A stretch of 64,000 bases of DNA from CBDCRK01 sp965220955 (GTDB lineage Bacteria; Desulfobacterota; Binatia; Bin18; CBDCRK01): assembly GCA_965220955.1 (NCBI GenBank), contig CBDCRK010000030.1, positions 1 to 64,000 on the forward strand, read 5' to 3'. The notes beneath the pieces are model-generated. The model was not told the origin of the DNA, ran no database searches, and worked only from the letters and a program-made list of their open reading frames with translations. Below are positions 24,039 to 33,011 of this stretch, in pieces. The translations under genes were made by a program, and so were the position numbers. The stretch's first letter is position 1, and every line of letters begins with the position of its first letter.

Positions 24039-24542
24039 ATGTCGCTGATCAATAAACTGCCAGGGACGGTAGTGTTTGCCAAGGTGGACGAGGTGTTAAA
24101 TTGGACGCGGAAGTCCTCGGTCTGGTATATGCTTTATGGCTTGGCCTGTTGCGCGATCGAGATGATGCAGACTGGTGGGCCACGGGCGGATCTGGACCGT
24201 TTTGGCGCGGTACCACGGGCCACGCCTCGACAGTCGGATCTGATCATTATTGCCGGAACCCTAACGCTTAAGATGGCCCTCAGAACTAAGGTTCTCTACG
24301 ACCAGATGCCTGACCCTAAGTATGTCATTGCCATGGGTAGCTGTGCGAGCAGTGGAGGTTTGTTTCAGTTGGCCTACTCGGTATGTGACGGGGTGGACAA
24401 GATCATCCCCGTAGATGTCTATGTGCCGGGGTGCCCGCCACGGCCTGAGGCTCTGACTGAGGGACTGCTCAAGCTGCAGGAAAAGATTATGCAGGAAAAA
24501 TGGTTGGTGCGTAAAGGGTCGCAGGAGGAAACAAGAGTATAG
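24039..24542 (+). CDS. nuoB2: NADH-quinone oxidoreductase subunit B (canonical position)
   Basis: A 167-residue NuoB with all N2 cluster cysteines: YGLACCAIEMM, GSCASSGGLF and VPGCPPRPEA, though the internal GTVSC of the first copy reads GTLTL here, as in most NuoB proteins. Hence the fourth ligand set differs between copies: standard N2 ligands are the CC pair plus the two later Cys, all present in both. Preceded by AAAGGAAGAACC. The stop is followed after one base by the second GTAGAC palindrome. Confidence 0.92.
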   Translation: MSLINKLPGTVVFAKVDEVLNWTRKSSVWYMLYGLACCAIEMMQTGGPRADLDRFGAVPRATPRQSDLIIIAGTLTLKMALRTKVLYDQMPDPKYVIAMGSCASSGGLFQLAYSVCDGVDKIIPVDVYVPGCPPRPEALTEGLLKLQEKIMQEKWLVRKGSQEETRV

Positions 24543-24543
24543 T

Positions 24544-24606
24544 GTAGACTTGTCTACTGGCCAATAACATCCGCGCACTGAGGTTCATTTTCTTCCCTGC
24601 TATATT
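24544..24606 (+). promoter_or_regulatory. Second GTAGAC/GTCTAC palindrome and extended -10 before nuoC
   Basis: GTAGAC (24544-24549), TT, GTCTAC (24552-24557): the same half-sites as at 21931-21949 but with a 2-base instead of 7-base spacer. An extended -10 box TGC-TATATT (24598-24606) follows, without an evident -35, 25 bases before the nuoC start. Suggests nuoC onward has its own regulated promoter. Confidence 0.4.
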
Positions 24607-24630
24607 TACCCCTAGCATATAAAGCACTGT

Positions 24631-25125
24631 ATGACGGCTAGCGAAATCCACCAGAAGGTCAAAGAGCGCTTTGCAGAGCAAGCGGATGACTTCAATGACA
24701 AGGCGCTTGATTCCTGCTTTCTTGTCAAATCTGAGGTCATCAAGGAGGTTTGTCGCTACCTTAAAGAAGAACCTACTCTTGCCTTCGACTGCCTCTCTAA
24801 TATGTCAGGGGTAGACTACCTTAAAGAGGATAAGCTCCAGGTGGTTTACCATCTCTATTCTTATACCCACCGCCACAAGATTGTCCTGAAGGTAGATCTC
24901 CCTCGAGATAACTCGGTGGTGCCCACGGTAGAAGACATCTGGAAAACAGCCAACTGGCAGGAGCGGGAGATCTATGACCTTCTGGGAGTGACTTTCACCG
25001 GTCACCCTGACCTCCGCCGCATCCTTATGCCCGAAGACTGGCCGGGTCACCCGCTGCGCAAAGACTTTGTCGAGCCCGAAGAGTATCATGGGATCAGCAC
25101 GCGGAGGGAGAGCCTGCTAAAGTAA
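24631..25125 (+). CDS. nuoC: NADH-quinone oxidoreductase subunit C
   Basis: A 164-residue hydrophilic peripheral-arm subunit (30-kDa family). The signature WQEREIYDLLGVTFTGHPDL followed by RRILMPEDWPGHPLRKDF is complete. NuoC is separate from NuoD here, unlike the fused NuoCD of E. coli. It contributes structure next to NuoD and NuoB. No strong Shine-Dalgarno precedes the ATG. Confidence 0.93.
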   Translation: MTASEIHQKVKERFAEQADDFNDKALDSCFLVKSEVIKEVCRYLKEEPTLAFDCLSNMSGVDYLKEDKLQVVYHLYSYTHRHKIVLKVDLPRDNSVVPTVEDIWKTANWQEREIYDLLGVTFTGHPDLRRILMPEDWPGHPLRKDFVEPEEYHGISTRRESLLK

Positions 25126-25169
25126 GGCTGGGATTTAAAACCGAGAAGTCGGTAATAACGGAGGACGCT

Positions 25170-26324
25170 ATGGATCTGCCGGGTTTTGAGATAGAGGTGC
25201 AGCGAGACGGTGGTCTAACCACTGAGGAGATGACTCTCAATGTAGGCCCACAGCACCCTAGTACCCACGGGGTCTTGCGCTTTGTTGTCAAGGCAGACGG
25301 CGAAGTGATGCGGACAGCCATCCCTGACATCGGCTATCTCCACCGCTCGATAGAGAAGATTGCCGAGAAGGTAGGGTATCACGGGTTTATGCCCTATACT
25401 GACAGGGTGGACTATGTGGCCGCAATGCCCTGCAACCAGGGCTGGGGGATGATATGCGAGCGGCTGGCAGGAGTCGAGGTGCCGCGGCGAGGAGAATTCT
25501 GCCGGGTGATTGCCACTGAGTTCAACCGCATCTCCAGTCATCTTATTGCGGTAGGGACTATGGGTATGGACGTCGGGGCTTTCACCCCTTTTATTCATGC
25601 ACTGAGAGAGCGGGAAACAATCAATGACCTGCTAGAATCGTTATGCGGGGCACGGCTAACTTATAACTATATGCGTATTGGTGGGGTAGCCTGGGACCTA
25701 CCCCCGGACTTTTCTCAGAAGGCCGTGGAGTTCTTTGACCATTTTGAGCCTATCATCGACGAGTACAACGCGCTTCTCTCCTATAACAAGATCTATACCG
25801 AGCGTCTGGCTGGCGTTGGAGTGGTGAACAAGGAAGACGCGATCAATTACAACCTGGTTGGCCCGAACCTGCGAGGTGCGGGATTTAAGTATGACGTACG
25901 ACGGGATGAGCCCTATTCTATCTATCCGGAGTTAGACTTTGACGTCCCGGTAGGTACAGGCGAGGTAGGGACACTCGGAGACTGCTTCGACCGGTATATG
26001 GTGCGGGTGCGGGAGATGAAAGAAAGCTGCAAGATTCTCCGCCAATGCCTGAAGATGATACCATCGGGACCGGTTCTGGCCAAGGTACCGGCAAAGTTTA
26101 AACCCCCCGTTGGCGATGTCTATATCCGGCTGGAAAGCGCTAGGGGGGACATGGGCTGGTACCTGGTAAGCGATGGTAGTGAGTTTCCCTACCGGGTCAA
26201 GATACGCACCGGTTCTTTTGCCGCTATGAGCATCGTTGACAAGGTGAGCCAGGGGATCATGGTCGCTGACCTTATTGCCCTTATTGCCAGCTTTGATGTG
26301 GTGGCACCAGAAGTCGATCGATAG
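25170..26324 (+). CDS. nuoD: NADH-quinone oxidoreductase subunit D
   Basis: A 384-residue 49-kDa-type subunit, related to the large subunit of NiFe hydrogenases, lining the quinone-binding cavity. The N-terminal quinone-site loop is NVGPQHPSTHGVLRFVV, with the His pair typical of the family; LHRSIEKIAE and YTDRVDYVAAM follow. The C-terminus ASFDVVAPEVDR replaces the usual VFGDVDR ending. Preceded by AACGGAGGAC. After it the usual nuoE-F-G genes are missing and a 239-bp non-coding gap leads to nuoH. Confidence 0.95.
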   Translation: MDLPGFEIEVQRDGGLTTEEMTLNVGPQHPSTHGVLRFVVKADGEVMRTAIPDIGYLHRSIEKIAEKVGYHGFMPYTDRVDYVAAMPCNQGWGMICERLAGVEVPRRGEFCRVIATEFNRISSHLIAVGTMGMDVGAFTPFIHALRERETINDLLESLCGARLTYNYMRIGGVAWDLPPDFSQKAVEFFDHFEPIIDEYNALLSYNKIYTERLAGVGVVNKEDAINYNLVGPNLRGAGFKYDVRRDEPYSIYPELDFDVPVGTGEVGTLGDCFDRYMVRVREMKESCKILRQCLKMIPSGPVLAKVPAKFKPPVGDVYIRLESARGDMGWYLVSDGSEFPYRVKIRTGSFAAMSIVDKVSQGIMVADLIALIASFDVVAPEVDR

Positions 26325-26563
26325 GGTGGTGTTGATGCTTAAGGCCTAACTAGGCGAGGTGGGGTTGAGGGACGGTGCCAATTCCGCTATAAGCCTGCCA
26401 GCGAAACAGATAAACTCTCAGTAGTTTCGCAGTCAGGAAGAACAGAGGACTGCTCCTCCAGATATCCTAAAAAGTGCAACCCTCCAGGGGTGGGGAAGCG
26501 GGAAGAGCAAGGGAAAGGCAAAAAGCCATGACTGACCGCTAAGCACTCACCACAGGCGACATC
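26325..26563. other. Non-coding gap where nuoE-nuoF-nuoG usually lie
   Basis: Between nuoD and nuoH no reading frame on either strand resembles a complex I subunit. A 60-codon frame on the minus strand (26387-26569) has no ribosome-binding site or recognisable motif. No Fe-S or NADH-binding motif remnants are visible. The region may simply carry nuoH regulatory sequence. Confidence 0.5.
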
Positions 26564-27751
26564 ATGCAAGAGTTCGTTGATCAGCTAGTTGCGGGTGGAT
26601 GGTTTCCTGGGATACCGCTAGAGGTTGCTTATGCTCTGGTGATGCTCTTCTTCGGGGCTGTCGTTGTCTTTGGGTTTGTCCTGCCTATGGCGGGCACTAC
26701 CACCTGGGTAGAGCGCCGGGTGGCTGGACGAATGCAGTCACGGGTCGGCCCCAACCGGGTGGGACCGCAGGGTTTCCTGCAGTGGTTGGCCGATGGAGCC
26801 AAGAACCTTCTCAAGGAAGACATCATCCCGGCGGCAGCGGACCAGAAGCTCTTTCGCCTGGCTCCCTATATAGTGCTGGTGGGGTTTATTGCTAGTTTTG
26901 TGGTGATCCCCTTCGGCAGCAAGCTCATCATTGCCGACTTAAACGTTGGTATCCTTTATCTCACGGCCGTCACCGCTCTTGTTGTGGTAGGGATTCTGAT
27001 GGCGGGCTGGTCTTCAAACAATAAGTGGTCCCTGCTTGGTGGCATCCGCTCGGCTGCCCAGGTCATCAGCTACGAGATTCCCGCGGGACTAGCGATTTTT
27101 CCCGTGATACTACTCAGTGGTACGTTGAGCATGCAGGGGATCATCCAGGAGCAGGGTTGGGCACCCTGGAGCTGGTTCGTTTTTCATAATCCCTTTACCT
27201 TCATTGCCTTTTTCATTTTTTTTGTCTCGGCCTTAGCCGAGGGTAACCGCACTCCCTTTGACCTCCCTGAGGCAGAGTCTGAGTTGGTGCAGGGAATTTT
27301 CACCGAATATAGTGGTATGCGCTTTAATCTCTTTGGCATGGCCGAGTTTGGCAACCTCTACGTTATTGGCGCCGTGGTGACTACTCTGTTTTTGGGGGGG
27401 TGGCAGATCCCTGCTATCACGGATAACGTCTTTATCCAGCAGCCCCTACAGTTTCTCACTTTTTTTCTCAAATCCTACTTATGGGTCTTTGTTGCGGTCT
27501 GGATCAGGTGGACCCTGCCGCGGGTGCGCGTTGACCAGCTCATGGTGCTGTGCTGGAAGTATCTGGTGCCGGTTGGCTTTGTTAACCTTATTGGCACGGC
27601 GTTATGGATGACCCTCTGGCCGCAGGGGAACGCTTTTGCCCGGTATCTCATGTTCTTTGTTGGTGTTGGGATTGTGGGGCTTTTCTTCCGCCGGGTTAGG
27701 TTTCATATCCGTCGGGCCCGGCCGGAGCTGTACTACAGTCCTTTTATTTAA
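26564..27751 (+). CDS. nuoH: NADH-quinone oxidoreductase subunit H
   Basis: A 395-residue membrane subunit with about 8-9 helices joining the quinone cavity to the proton-pumping arm. Family motifs are VERRVAGRMQSRVGPNRVGPQG, ADGAKNLLKEDIIP and, in the loop, ALAEGNRTPFDLPEAESELVQG, whose acidic residues belong to the E-channel. It is about 60-70 residues longer than E. coli NuoH, with an extended C-terminal tail (RRVRFHIRRARPELYYSPF). 12 bp before nuoI. Confidence 0.94.
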   Translation: MQEFVDQLVAGGWFPGIPLEVAYALVMLFFGAVVVFGFVLPMAGTTTWVERRVAGRMQSRVGPNRVGPQGFLQWLADGAKNLLKEDIIPAAADQKLFRLAPYIVLVGFIASFVVIPFGSKLIIADLNVGILYLTAVTALVVVGILMAGWSSNNKWSLLGGIRSAAQVISYEIPAGLAIFPVILLSGTLSMQGIIQEQGWAPWSWFVFHNPFTFIAFFIFFVSALAEGNRTPFDLPEAESELVQGIFTEYSGMRFNLFGMAEFGNLYVIGAVVTTLFLGGWQIPAITDNVFIQQPLQFLTFFLKSYLWVFVAVWIRWTLPRVRVDQLMVLCWKYLVPVGFVNLIGTALWMTLWPQGNAFARYLMFFVGVGIVGLFFRRVRFHIRRARPELYYSPFI

Positions 27752-27763
27752 GGAGCATTCTTT

Positions 27764-28354
27764 ATGATTATAGACGGGGCAGTCCAGCAGTATTTGCGCA
27801 ACATTGGGGACGCGGTTGTGACCATCTTTGAGGGCATGAGTATTACCTTCTCGCATCTCATGCGCAAACCCATAACCATCCAGTACCCGGACCGCATTCC
27901 GGTGCGGGTGCAGGATACCCTTCCGCTTCGCTACCGGGGCATTCTTGAGGTGGACATGGAGATCTGTACGGGTTGCCTTGCCTGCGAGCGGGCCTGTCCC
28001 ATCGACTGCATTGTCATTGATATGGAGAAAGACAAGCAGACCCGCGAAATGATCATGAGCCGCTTTGATATTGACATCATTAAGTGTATGTATTGCGGTT
28101 TGTGCAGCGAGGTATGTCCTACGGGGTCCATTCATCATACCCGAGAGTTTGAGGGGGCGGACTTCTCACAGGAGAGTATGATCCGGCACTTCATTAAGGA
28201 TGTGGTGGTCGCATATAAACCCAAAAAGGGCGAAGAGACCGACCCGGAGGTTGCTCCTATCCTGGAGCGTGGCCTGCGCTACCTTGAGGAGTTTGCTGAG
28301 CCAGTGGACATGAAAAAGCTGGCCAAGGAAGCAGATAAAAGGGCAGAGGCCTAG
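27764..28354 (+). CDS. nuoI: NADH-quinone oxidoreductase subunit I
   Basis: A 196-residue ferredoxin-like subunit carrying clusters N6a and N6b. The two 4Fe-4S motifs are CTGCLACERACPIDC and CMYCGLCSEVCPTGS. The N-terminal amphipathic helix (RKPITIQYPDRIPVR) binds the membrane arm. In a complex without NuoEFG this is the likely surface where ferredoxin or another donor passes electrons (inference based on homologous NuoEFG-less complexes). The C-terminus is a charged, Lys/Glu-rich extension of about 50 residues. Confidence 0.94.
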   Translation: MIIDGAVQQYLRNIGDAVVTIFEGMSITFSHLMRKPITIQYPDRIPVRVQDTLPLRYRGILEVDMEICTGCLACERACPIDCIVIDMEKDKQTREMIMSRFDIDIIKCMYCGLCSEVCPTGSIHHTREFEGADFSQESMIRHFIKDVVVAYKPKKGEETDPEVAPILERGLRYLEEFAEPVDMKKLAKEADKRAEA

Positions 28355-28374
28355 GGGGAAGGGAGAGGAGGGAC

Positions 28375-28872
28375 GTGTCGCTGGGAGTCATTGTTTTTTA
28401 TGCTGTTGCTGCTCTGACTGTTGGGTCTGCCCTGATTGCTGCTTTTTCCCGCAGTATTGTCTATTCCGCCTTTGCCCTGCTTGGTACCTTTATGGGGGTG
28501 GCCGGGCTCTACATCCTTTTAGCGGCCGACTTTGTTGCCATTGTGCAGGTGCTTGTCTATGTGGGAGGAATATTGGTTCTCACCCTCTTTGCGGTGATGC
28601 TTACCCACCGGGTTGCTGACGTGCAAATATCCAACCGCTCGGTAGGACGGGTGCCAGCTTTGGTCATTATTATTGTGGTGGTGGCCCTCATGGGTAGGGC
28701 GGTTTTCCAGGCTAACTGGCGGCAGGTGGAAGAGGTTCAGGTTGCCCCCACGACCTATGGTATTGGCAATGCTTTTTTGGGAGAGTATATCCTTCCATTC
28801 GAGCTAGCATCTGTGGTCCTGCTTGCTGCCCTGATCGGTGCAATTGTACTCTCGCGCAAAGAGATCAAATAG
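28375..28872 (+). CDS. nuoJ: NADH-quinone oxidoreductase subunit J
   Basis: A 165-residue membrane subunit with five hydrophobic helices. VYSAFALLGTFMGVAGLYILLAADF matches the family TM2-TM3 region (pi-bulge helix) and VQVLVYVGGILVLTLFAVML the TM3 region. The start codon is GTG after GGGAGAGGAGGGAC. Part of the membrane arm adjoining NuoA/NuoK. Confidence 0.92.
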   Translation: MSLGVIVFYAVAALTVGSALIAAFSRSIVYSAFALLGTFMGVAGLYILLAADFVAIVQVLVYVGGILVLTLFAVMLTHRVADVQISNRSVGRVPALVIIIVVVALMGRAVFQANWRQVEEVQVAPTTYGIGNAFLGEYILPFELASVVLLAALIGAIVLSRKEIK

Positions 28873-28881
28873 GAGCCACGC

Positions 28882-29199
28882 GTGGCATTAGCTATGATCG
28901 GACTGGAACACTATCTTTTCGTTAGCCTCTTGGTCTTCGCTCTAGGACTCTACTGTGTTCTCACCCGTAAAAACGCCATTGGCATCCTGATAGGGGTAGA
29001 ACTGGTCCTTAATTCTGCCAACATTAACTACATTGCTTTTTCTCATTTTAGCTCCGGCCGCTATGACGGCCAGGTTTTTGCCATATTTGTTATCATGCTG
29101 GCCGCAGCTGAGGCAGTCATCGGTCTAGCCATTGTGCTGGGAATCTATCAGAACTTCGCCACCATCGACGTGGAGGCCACAGACACCCTGCAAGGATAA
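28882..29199 (+). CDS. nuoK: NADH-quinone oxidoreductase subunit K
   Basis: A 105-residue three-helix membrane subunit. LTRKNAIGILIGVELVLNSANIN contains the conserved Glu in TM2 of the proton path, and ILAAAEAVIGLAIVLGIYQN the second conserved Glu in TM3. GTG start, 9 bp after the nuoJ stop, with GGAGCC upstream. Confidence 0.93.
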   Translation: MALAMIGLEHYLFVSLLVFALGLYCVLTRKNAIGILIGVELVLNSANINYIAFSHFSSGRYDGQVFAIFVIMLAAAEAVIGLAIVLGIYQNFATIDVEATDTLQG

Positions 29200-29237
29200 G
29201 GGTATAGGGAGTAAGGAGTAGAGAATGAAAAATTGCC

Positions 29238-29265
29238 AACTCTTAACTCTTAACTCTTAACTTTT
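29238..29265 (+). repeat. Tandem heptamer repeat before nuoL
   Basis: Three perfect copies of AACTCTT (29238-29258) followed by a degenerate AACTTTT (29259-29265), immediately before the nuoL Shine-Dalgarno (CGGAGAAG). The flanking GGGAGTAAGGAGTAGAG is roughly complementary in style, so a hairpin could form. Similar short tandem heptamers are known as dispersed repeats in cyanobacteria and other genomes. Confidence 0.7.
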
Positions 29266-29274
29266 CGGAGAAGT

Positions 29275-31413
29275 ATGGAGCATCCGCTTCTTGTTTCCTA
29301 TCTACGTTGGATTGTCCTCTTCCCCCTTCTGGGGGCAGGAATCAATGGCATTCTGGGCGCTCAGATCCAGAAGCGCTTCGGTAAGGGGGCGATTAGCCTG
29401 ATTTCCTGCGTCTCAGTGGGGATTGCCTTTGTCTTTGCGCTCATAGCTTTCGGCCAACTTCTAGGCCTTGAACCTGAACACCGGTTTCTTCTCGACAACC
29501 TTTTGTATTGGATTCATATTGGCAACCTCAACGTCGACATTGCCTTTTGGGTAGATCCGTTATCAGCGGTGATGATCCTTGTGATCACGGGGATCGGCGG
29601 GCTTATCCACATCTATTCCGTTGGCTATATGCACGACGACGAGTCCTACTGGCGCTACTTTACTTTCCTGAACCTCTTTACCGCTTCTATGCTGGTCCTG
29701 GTTTTGGGGGATAATCTTCTTTTGATGTTTGTTGGTTGGGAAGGGGTGGGACTCTGCTCCTATGCGCTGATTGGCTTTTGGTATAAAGAACACGCCAATA
29801 CCACAGCTGGCAACAAAGCTTTTATTGTCAATCGTATCGGCGATGCGGGCTTTATTCTGGGGATCTTTTTGCTCTTCTGGACCCTAGATGAACTTGGCCA
29901 TGGCAGCGGGGTGTTTCGTGAACTAACTCAGCATGCTGAAGAGTTGCAGGGCCAGACCCTCTGGGGAGTGTCGGTTGCCACACTGGTAGCGCTATTTCTT
30001 TTCATTGGCGCAGCCGGCAAATCCGCCCAAATTCCTCTTTATGTATGGCTACCCGATGCCATGGCTGGCCCTACGCCGGTAAGCGCACTGATCCACGCGG
30101 CCACTATGGTCACTGCCGGCGTGTATATGATTGCCAGGATGCATTTTCTTTATGATCTTTCTCCGGCGGGACTAAACGTAGTAGCAACAGTTGGAGCCCT
30201 CACCGCCTTCTTTGCTGCCACCATTGGCCTGGCGCAGAACGATATTAAGCGGGTGCTTGCCTACTCTACGGTTAGTCAGCTTGGTTATATGGTTTTAGGA
30301 GCCGGTGTTGGTGCTTACGGCGCGGCTATCTTCCATCTAATGACCCATGCGTTCTTTAAGGCCTGCCTGTTTCTGGGCTCCGGCAGTGTTATTCATGCCA
30401 TGGGTGGAGAGCAGGACATGCGTAAAATGGGTGGGCTCAGAGAAAAAATGCCCTACACCTTCTGGACGTTTATTATTGCCACCCTGGCCCTTGCGGGGGT
30501 GCCGCCGTTGGCCGGTTTTTTCTCTAAGGATGAGATTTTGTGGAAGGCTTTTTCTGGTGGTCACCAGGTTCTTTGGCTTATTGGCTTTGCCGGAGCAGGC
30601 CTCACGGCTTTCTACATGTTCCGCCAGGTGTTTATGGTCTTCTTTGGCGAGTGTCGGGCTGACCATCATACCCAGGAACATTTGCATGAGTCGCCTCCGG
30701 TGATGACCTACCCCCTAGTAGTCCTTGCTGCCGGATCGGTTCTAGCTGGCTTTCTTGGTGTGCCTGCGGCCCTAGGCGGGAGCAACCGCTTTGAACATTG
30801 GTTGGAGCCGGTCTTTGCTGGAGGACATGGTTCTGCGGTCCATGCCGAGGCACATTCCTTAAGCTTGGAGTACCTCCTCATGCTTGCTTCTGTGGGCATT
30901 GCCGCCTTGGGGGTTTTCGTTGCTTACCAAGTCTATTACCGTAAGGTCGTTTCTCCCGAGGTCTTCTCTTCCGCTGGCGGTGGAGTGCCGTATGACCTGG
31001 TGTACAACAAATACTATGTGGACGAGATTTACCAGGCAACGTTTGTCCGTCTGACCTTGTTCTTCTCCTGGCTAGGGTCGAACTTTGACCGCTACGTTAT
31101 TGATTTCATTGTCGATGGCATGGCAAAGGTAACGGCGCTTGTCTCATGGCTTAATGGTCTCTTTGACGACTGGGTGATCGATGGCCTTGTCAACGCCCTT
31201 GCCAATATCACTTTTGCTATAGGTAACCGTCTGCGCCAGATTCAAACCGGCAATGTCAACGTTTATCTTTATGTTATTGTTGCGGCGGTGGCCGGGGGTA
31301 CGTTCTTACCCAGACTCTCACTGCAGACCATTCTTACCCTTGTGGTTGCCTCATTTGTCGCTGTGGTCTTAGGCGGCATTTGGTTGCTTGCGTTCGGTCG
31401 CCGGCAGACCTAG
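29275..31413 (+). CDS. nuoL: NADH-quinone oxidoreductase subunit L
   Basis: A 712-residue antiporter-like proton-pumping subunit at the distal end of the membrane arm. Key motifs: VGWEGVGLCSYALIGFW (conserved Glu of TM5), AAGKSAQIPLYVWLPDAMAGPTPVSALIHAATMVTAG (TM7-TM8 Lys and His) and KRVLAYSTVSQLGYM. The C-terminal lateral helix and its anchoring helix are present (residues about 560-712). Full length. Confidence 0.95.
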   Translation: MEHPLLVSYLRWIVLFPLLGAGINGILGAQIQKRFGKGAISLISCVSVGIAFVFALIAFGQLLGLEPEHRFLLDNLLYWIHIGNLNVDIAFWVDPLSAVMILVITGIGGLIHIYSVGYMHDDESYWRYFTFLNLFTASMLVLVLGDNLLLMFVGWEGVGLCSYALIGFWYKEHANTTAGNKAFIVNRIGDAGFILGIFLLFWTLDELGHGSGVFRELTQHAEELQGQTLWGVSVATLVALFLFIGAAGKSAQIPLYVWLPDAMAGPTPVSALIHAATMVTAGVYMIARMHFLYDLSPAGLNVVATVGALTAFFAATIGLAQNDIKRVLAYSTVSQLGYMVLGAGVGAYGAAIFHLMTHAFFKACLFLGSGSVIHAMGGEQDMRKMGGLREKMPYTFWTFIIATLALAGVPPLAGFFSKDEILWKAFSGGHQVLWLIGFAGAGLTAFYMFRQVFMVFFGECRADHHTQEHLHESPPVMTYPLVVLAAGSVLAGFLGVPAALGGSNRFEHWLEPVFAGGHGSAVHAEAHSLSLEYLLMLASVGIAALGVFVAYQVYYRKVVSPEVFSSAGGGVPYDLVYNKYYVDEIYQATFVRLTLFFSWLGSNFDRYVIDFIVDGMAKVTALVSWLNGLFDDWVIDGLVNALANITFAIGNRLRQIQTGNVNVYLYVIVAAVAGGTFLPRLSLQTILTLVVASFVAVVLGGIWLLAFGRRQT

Positions 31414-31481
31414 CACTTAAAGCGGTCGGCAATTATAAGGTCCTTATCTATAGGCTGATCGCTTGCGAGAGGAAGAGTTCG

Positions 31482-33005
31482 ATGGAGCATATTCTCACCT
31501 ATATTATCTTCTTTCCGCTTGCCGGCATGGTGGCGATTTTCTGCCTGCCTCGCCAAGCCGAGAGCTTGGTCAAGTGGGTGGCGTTGGGGTTCACCCTGCC
31601 GCCTCTTATCCTGGGGATATGGCTCTATGGAAGCTTTGACCGCAGCCTTGCTGACCTCCAGTTTGTTGTGCAGGTTCCCTGGATACCCTCCTATAACATT
31701 GAGTATTTTGTTGGCATAGACGGTATCAGCATCTCTATGGTGCTGCTCACCGTTCTCCTCTGTCCTATCTGCATTGTTGCCTCCTGGGGTATTGAGCGAG
31801 CGGTGAAAGGCTACTTTGCCCTCTTTCTCCTTCTGGATACCGCCATGGTGGGTGTTTTTTGCGCCATGGACTTTTTTCTCTTCTACATCTTTTGGGAGCT
31901 GATGCTCCTGCCCATGTATTTCCTGATCGGTATTTGGGGCGGACCCCGGCGTGAGTATGCGGCAATCAAATTCTTCCTTTATACTCTACTTGGCAGTGTG
32001 CTGATGCTTATTGCCATGCTGGCCTTCTACTTCTCTGCTGAACTGCCCACGTTTGACATGACCAAACTGGCCGCCCAGAGCCAGGGCGATTCTATGGCTT
32101 TTCCGCGCATTGTCTGGATTGCGCTGTTTATCAACTTTGCCGTTAAGATCCCCGCTTTTCCCCTGCACACCTGGCTGCCTGATGCCCATGTGGAGGCACC
32201 CACAGCAGTCTCTGTTATCCTGGCGGGTGTGCTTCTGAAGATGGGGACCTATGGGATCTTACGGATCAACTATGCGCTTTTGCCCGGGGCGACGGCTGAA
32301 CTGGCCTTTTATTTTCTGGCGGCCCTAGGTGCATGGAACATTGTCTACGGGGCACTCTGTGCCATGGCTCAGTGTTTTACCGAGCCCAAGGACTTGAAAA
32401 GGCTGGTGGCTTATTCCAGCATCAGCCATATGGGCTATGTCATGTTAGGGATGGCTTCATTCACCCCCCAGGGTATCAACGGTGCGGTCCTGCAGATGTT
32501 TAATCATGGTACCATCACTGCTATGCTCTTTCTCCTTGTGGGGGTGATTTACGATCGCGCTCATCATCGCCGTATTGATGGGTTTGGCGGGCTGGCATCG
32601 GTTATGCCGGTGTACACCGGGGTGATGGCGGTTGGCTTCTTTGCCGCCATGGGTCTGCCGGGCCTCTCGGCCTTTATCTCTGAGGTGCTGGTTCTTCTAG
32701 GAGCTTGGCAAAGATACCCGATCCTCACCATCTTTGGCGCCGGCACCATCGTTCTTACTGCCGGTTATCTCCTGTGGACAATCCAACAGATGTTTTTGGG
32801 TCAGCCGCGGGAGGATTATGCGCAGATACACCTCTCAGAGATCAATGGACGCGAGCTAGCTATGCTGGTGCCCCTTGGGGTTATTGTGGTCATTCTGGGA
32901 GTCTACCCCCATGCGGTCCTTGACCTCCTCGATGTCTCCTTACAAAACCTGAACAATCTTGTGTTGGCAGCTGCCTCAGGTCCTACTACGGTAGCCTTGC
33001 AGTGA
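31482..33005 (+). CDS. nuoM: NADH-quinone oxidoreductase subunit M
   Basis: A 507-residue antiporter-like proton-pumping subunit. The start at 31482 (MEHILTYIIFF) follows GAGAGGAAGAG; a longer frame from 31380 would overlap nuoL and is rejected. Motifs include FYIFWELMLLPMYFLIGIWG (TM5 Glu), AFPLHTWLPDAHVEAPTAVS and LKRLVAYSSISHMGYVMLG. Fourteen predicted helices, full length. 6 bp before nuoN. Confidence 0.95.
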   Translation: MEHILTYIIFFPLAGMVAIFCLPRQAESLVKWVALGFTLPPLILGIWLYGSFDRSLADLQFVVQVPWIPSYNIEYFVGIDGISISMVLLTVLLCPICIVASWGIERAVKGYFALFLLLDTAMVGVFCAMDFFLFYIFWELMLLPMYFLIGIWGGPRREYAAIKFFLYTLLGSVLMLIAMLAFYFSAELPTFDMTKLAAQSQGDSMAFPRIVWIALFINFAVKIPAFPLHTWLPDAHVEAPTAVSVILAGVLLKMGTYGILRINYALLPGATAELAFYFLAALGAWNIVYGALCAMAQCFTEPKDLKRLVAYSSISHMGYVMLGMASFTPQGINGAVLQMFNHGTITAMLFLLVGVIYDRAHHRRIDGFGGLASVMPVYTGVMAVGFFAAMGLPGLSAFISEVLVLLGAWQRYPILTIFGAGTIVLTAGYLLWTIQQMFLGQPREDYAQIHLSEINGRELAMLVPLGVIVVILGVYPHAVLDLLDVSLQNLNNLVLAAASGPTTVALQ

Positions 33006-33011
33006 GGACGT

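Noticed and set aside
26387..26569. Small minus-strand ORF between nuoD and nuoH as a hidden subunit
   Set aside because: No ribosome-binding site, no Cys motif and no similarity to complex I proteins.
29238..29265. Tandem heptamers as a CRISPR array
   Set aside because: Units are 7 bases with no spacers; no cas genes nearby.
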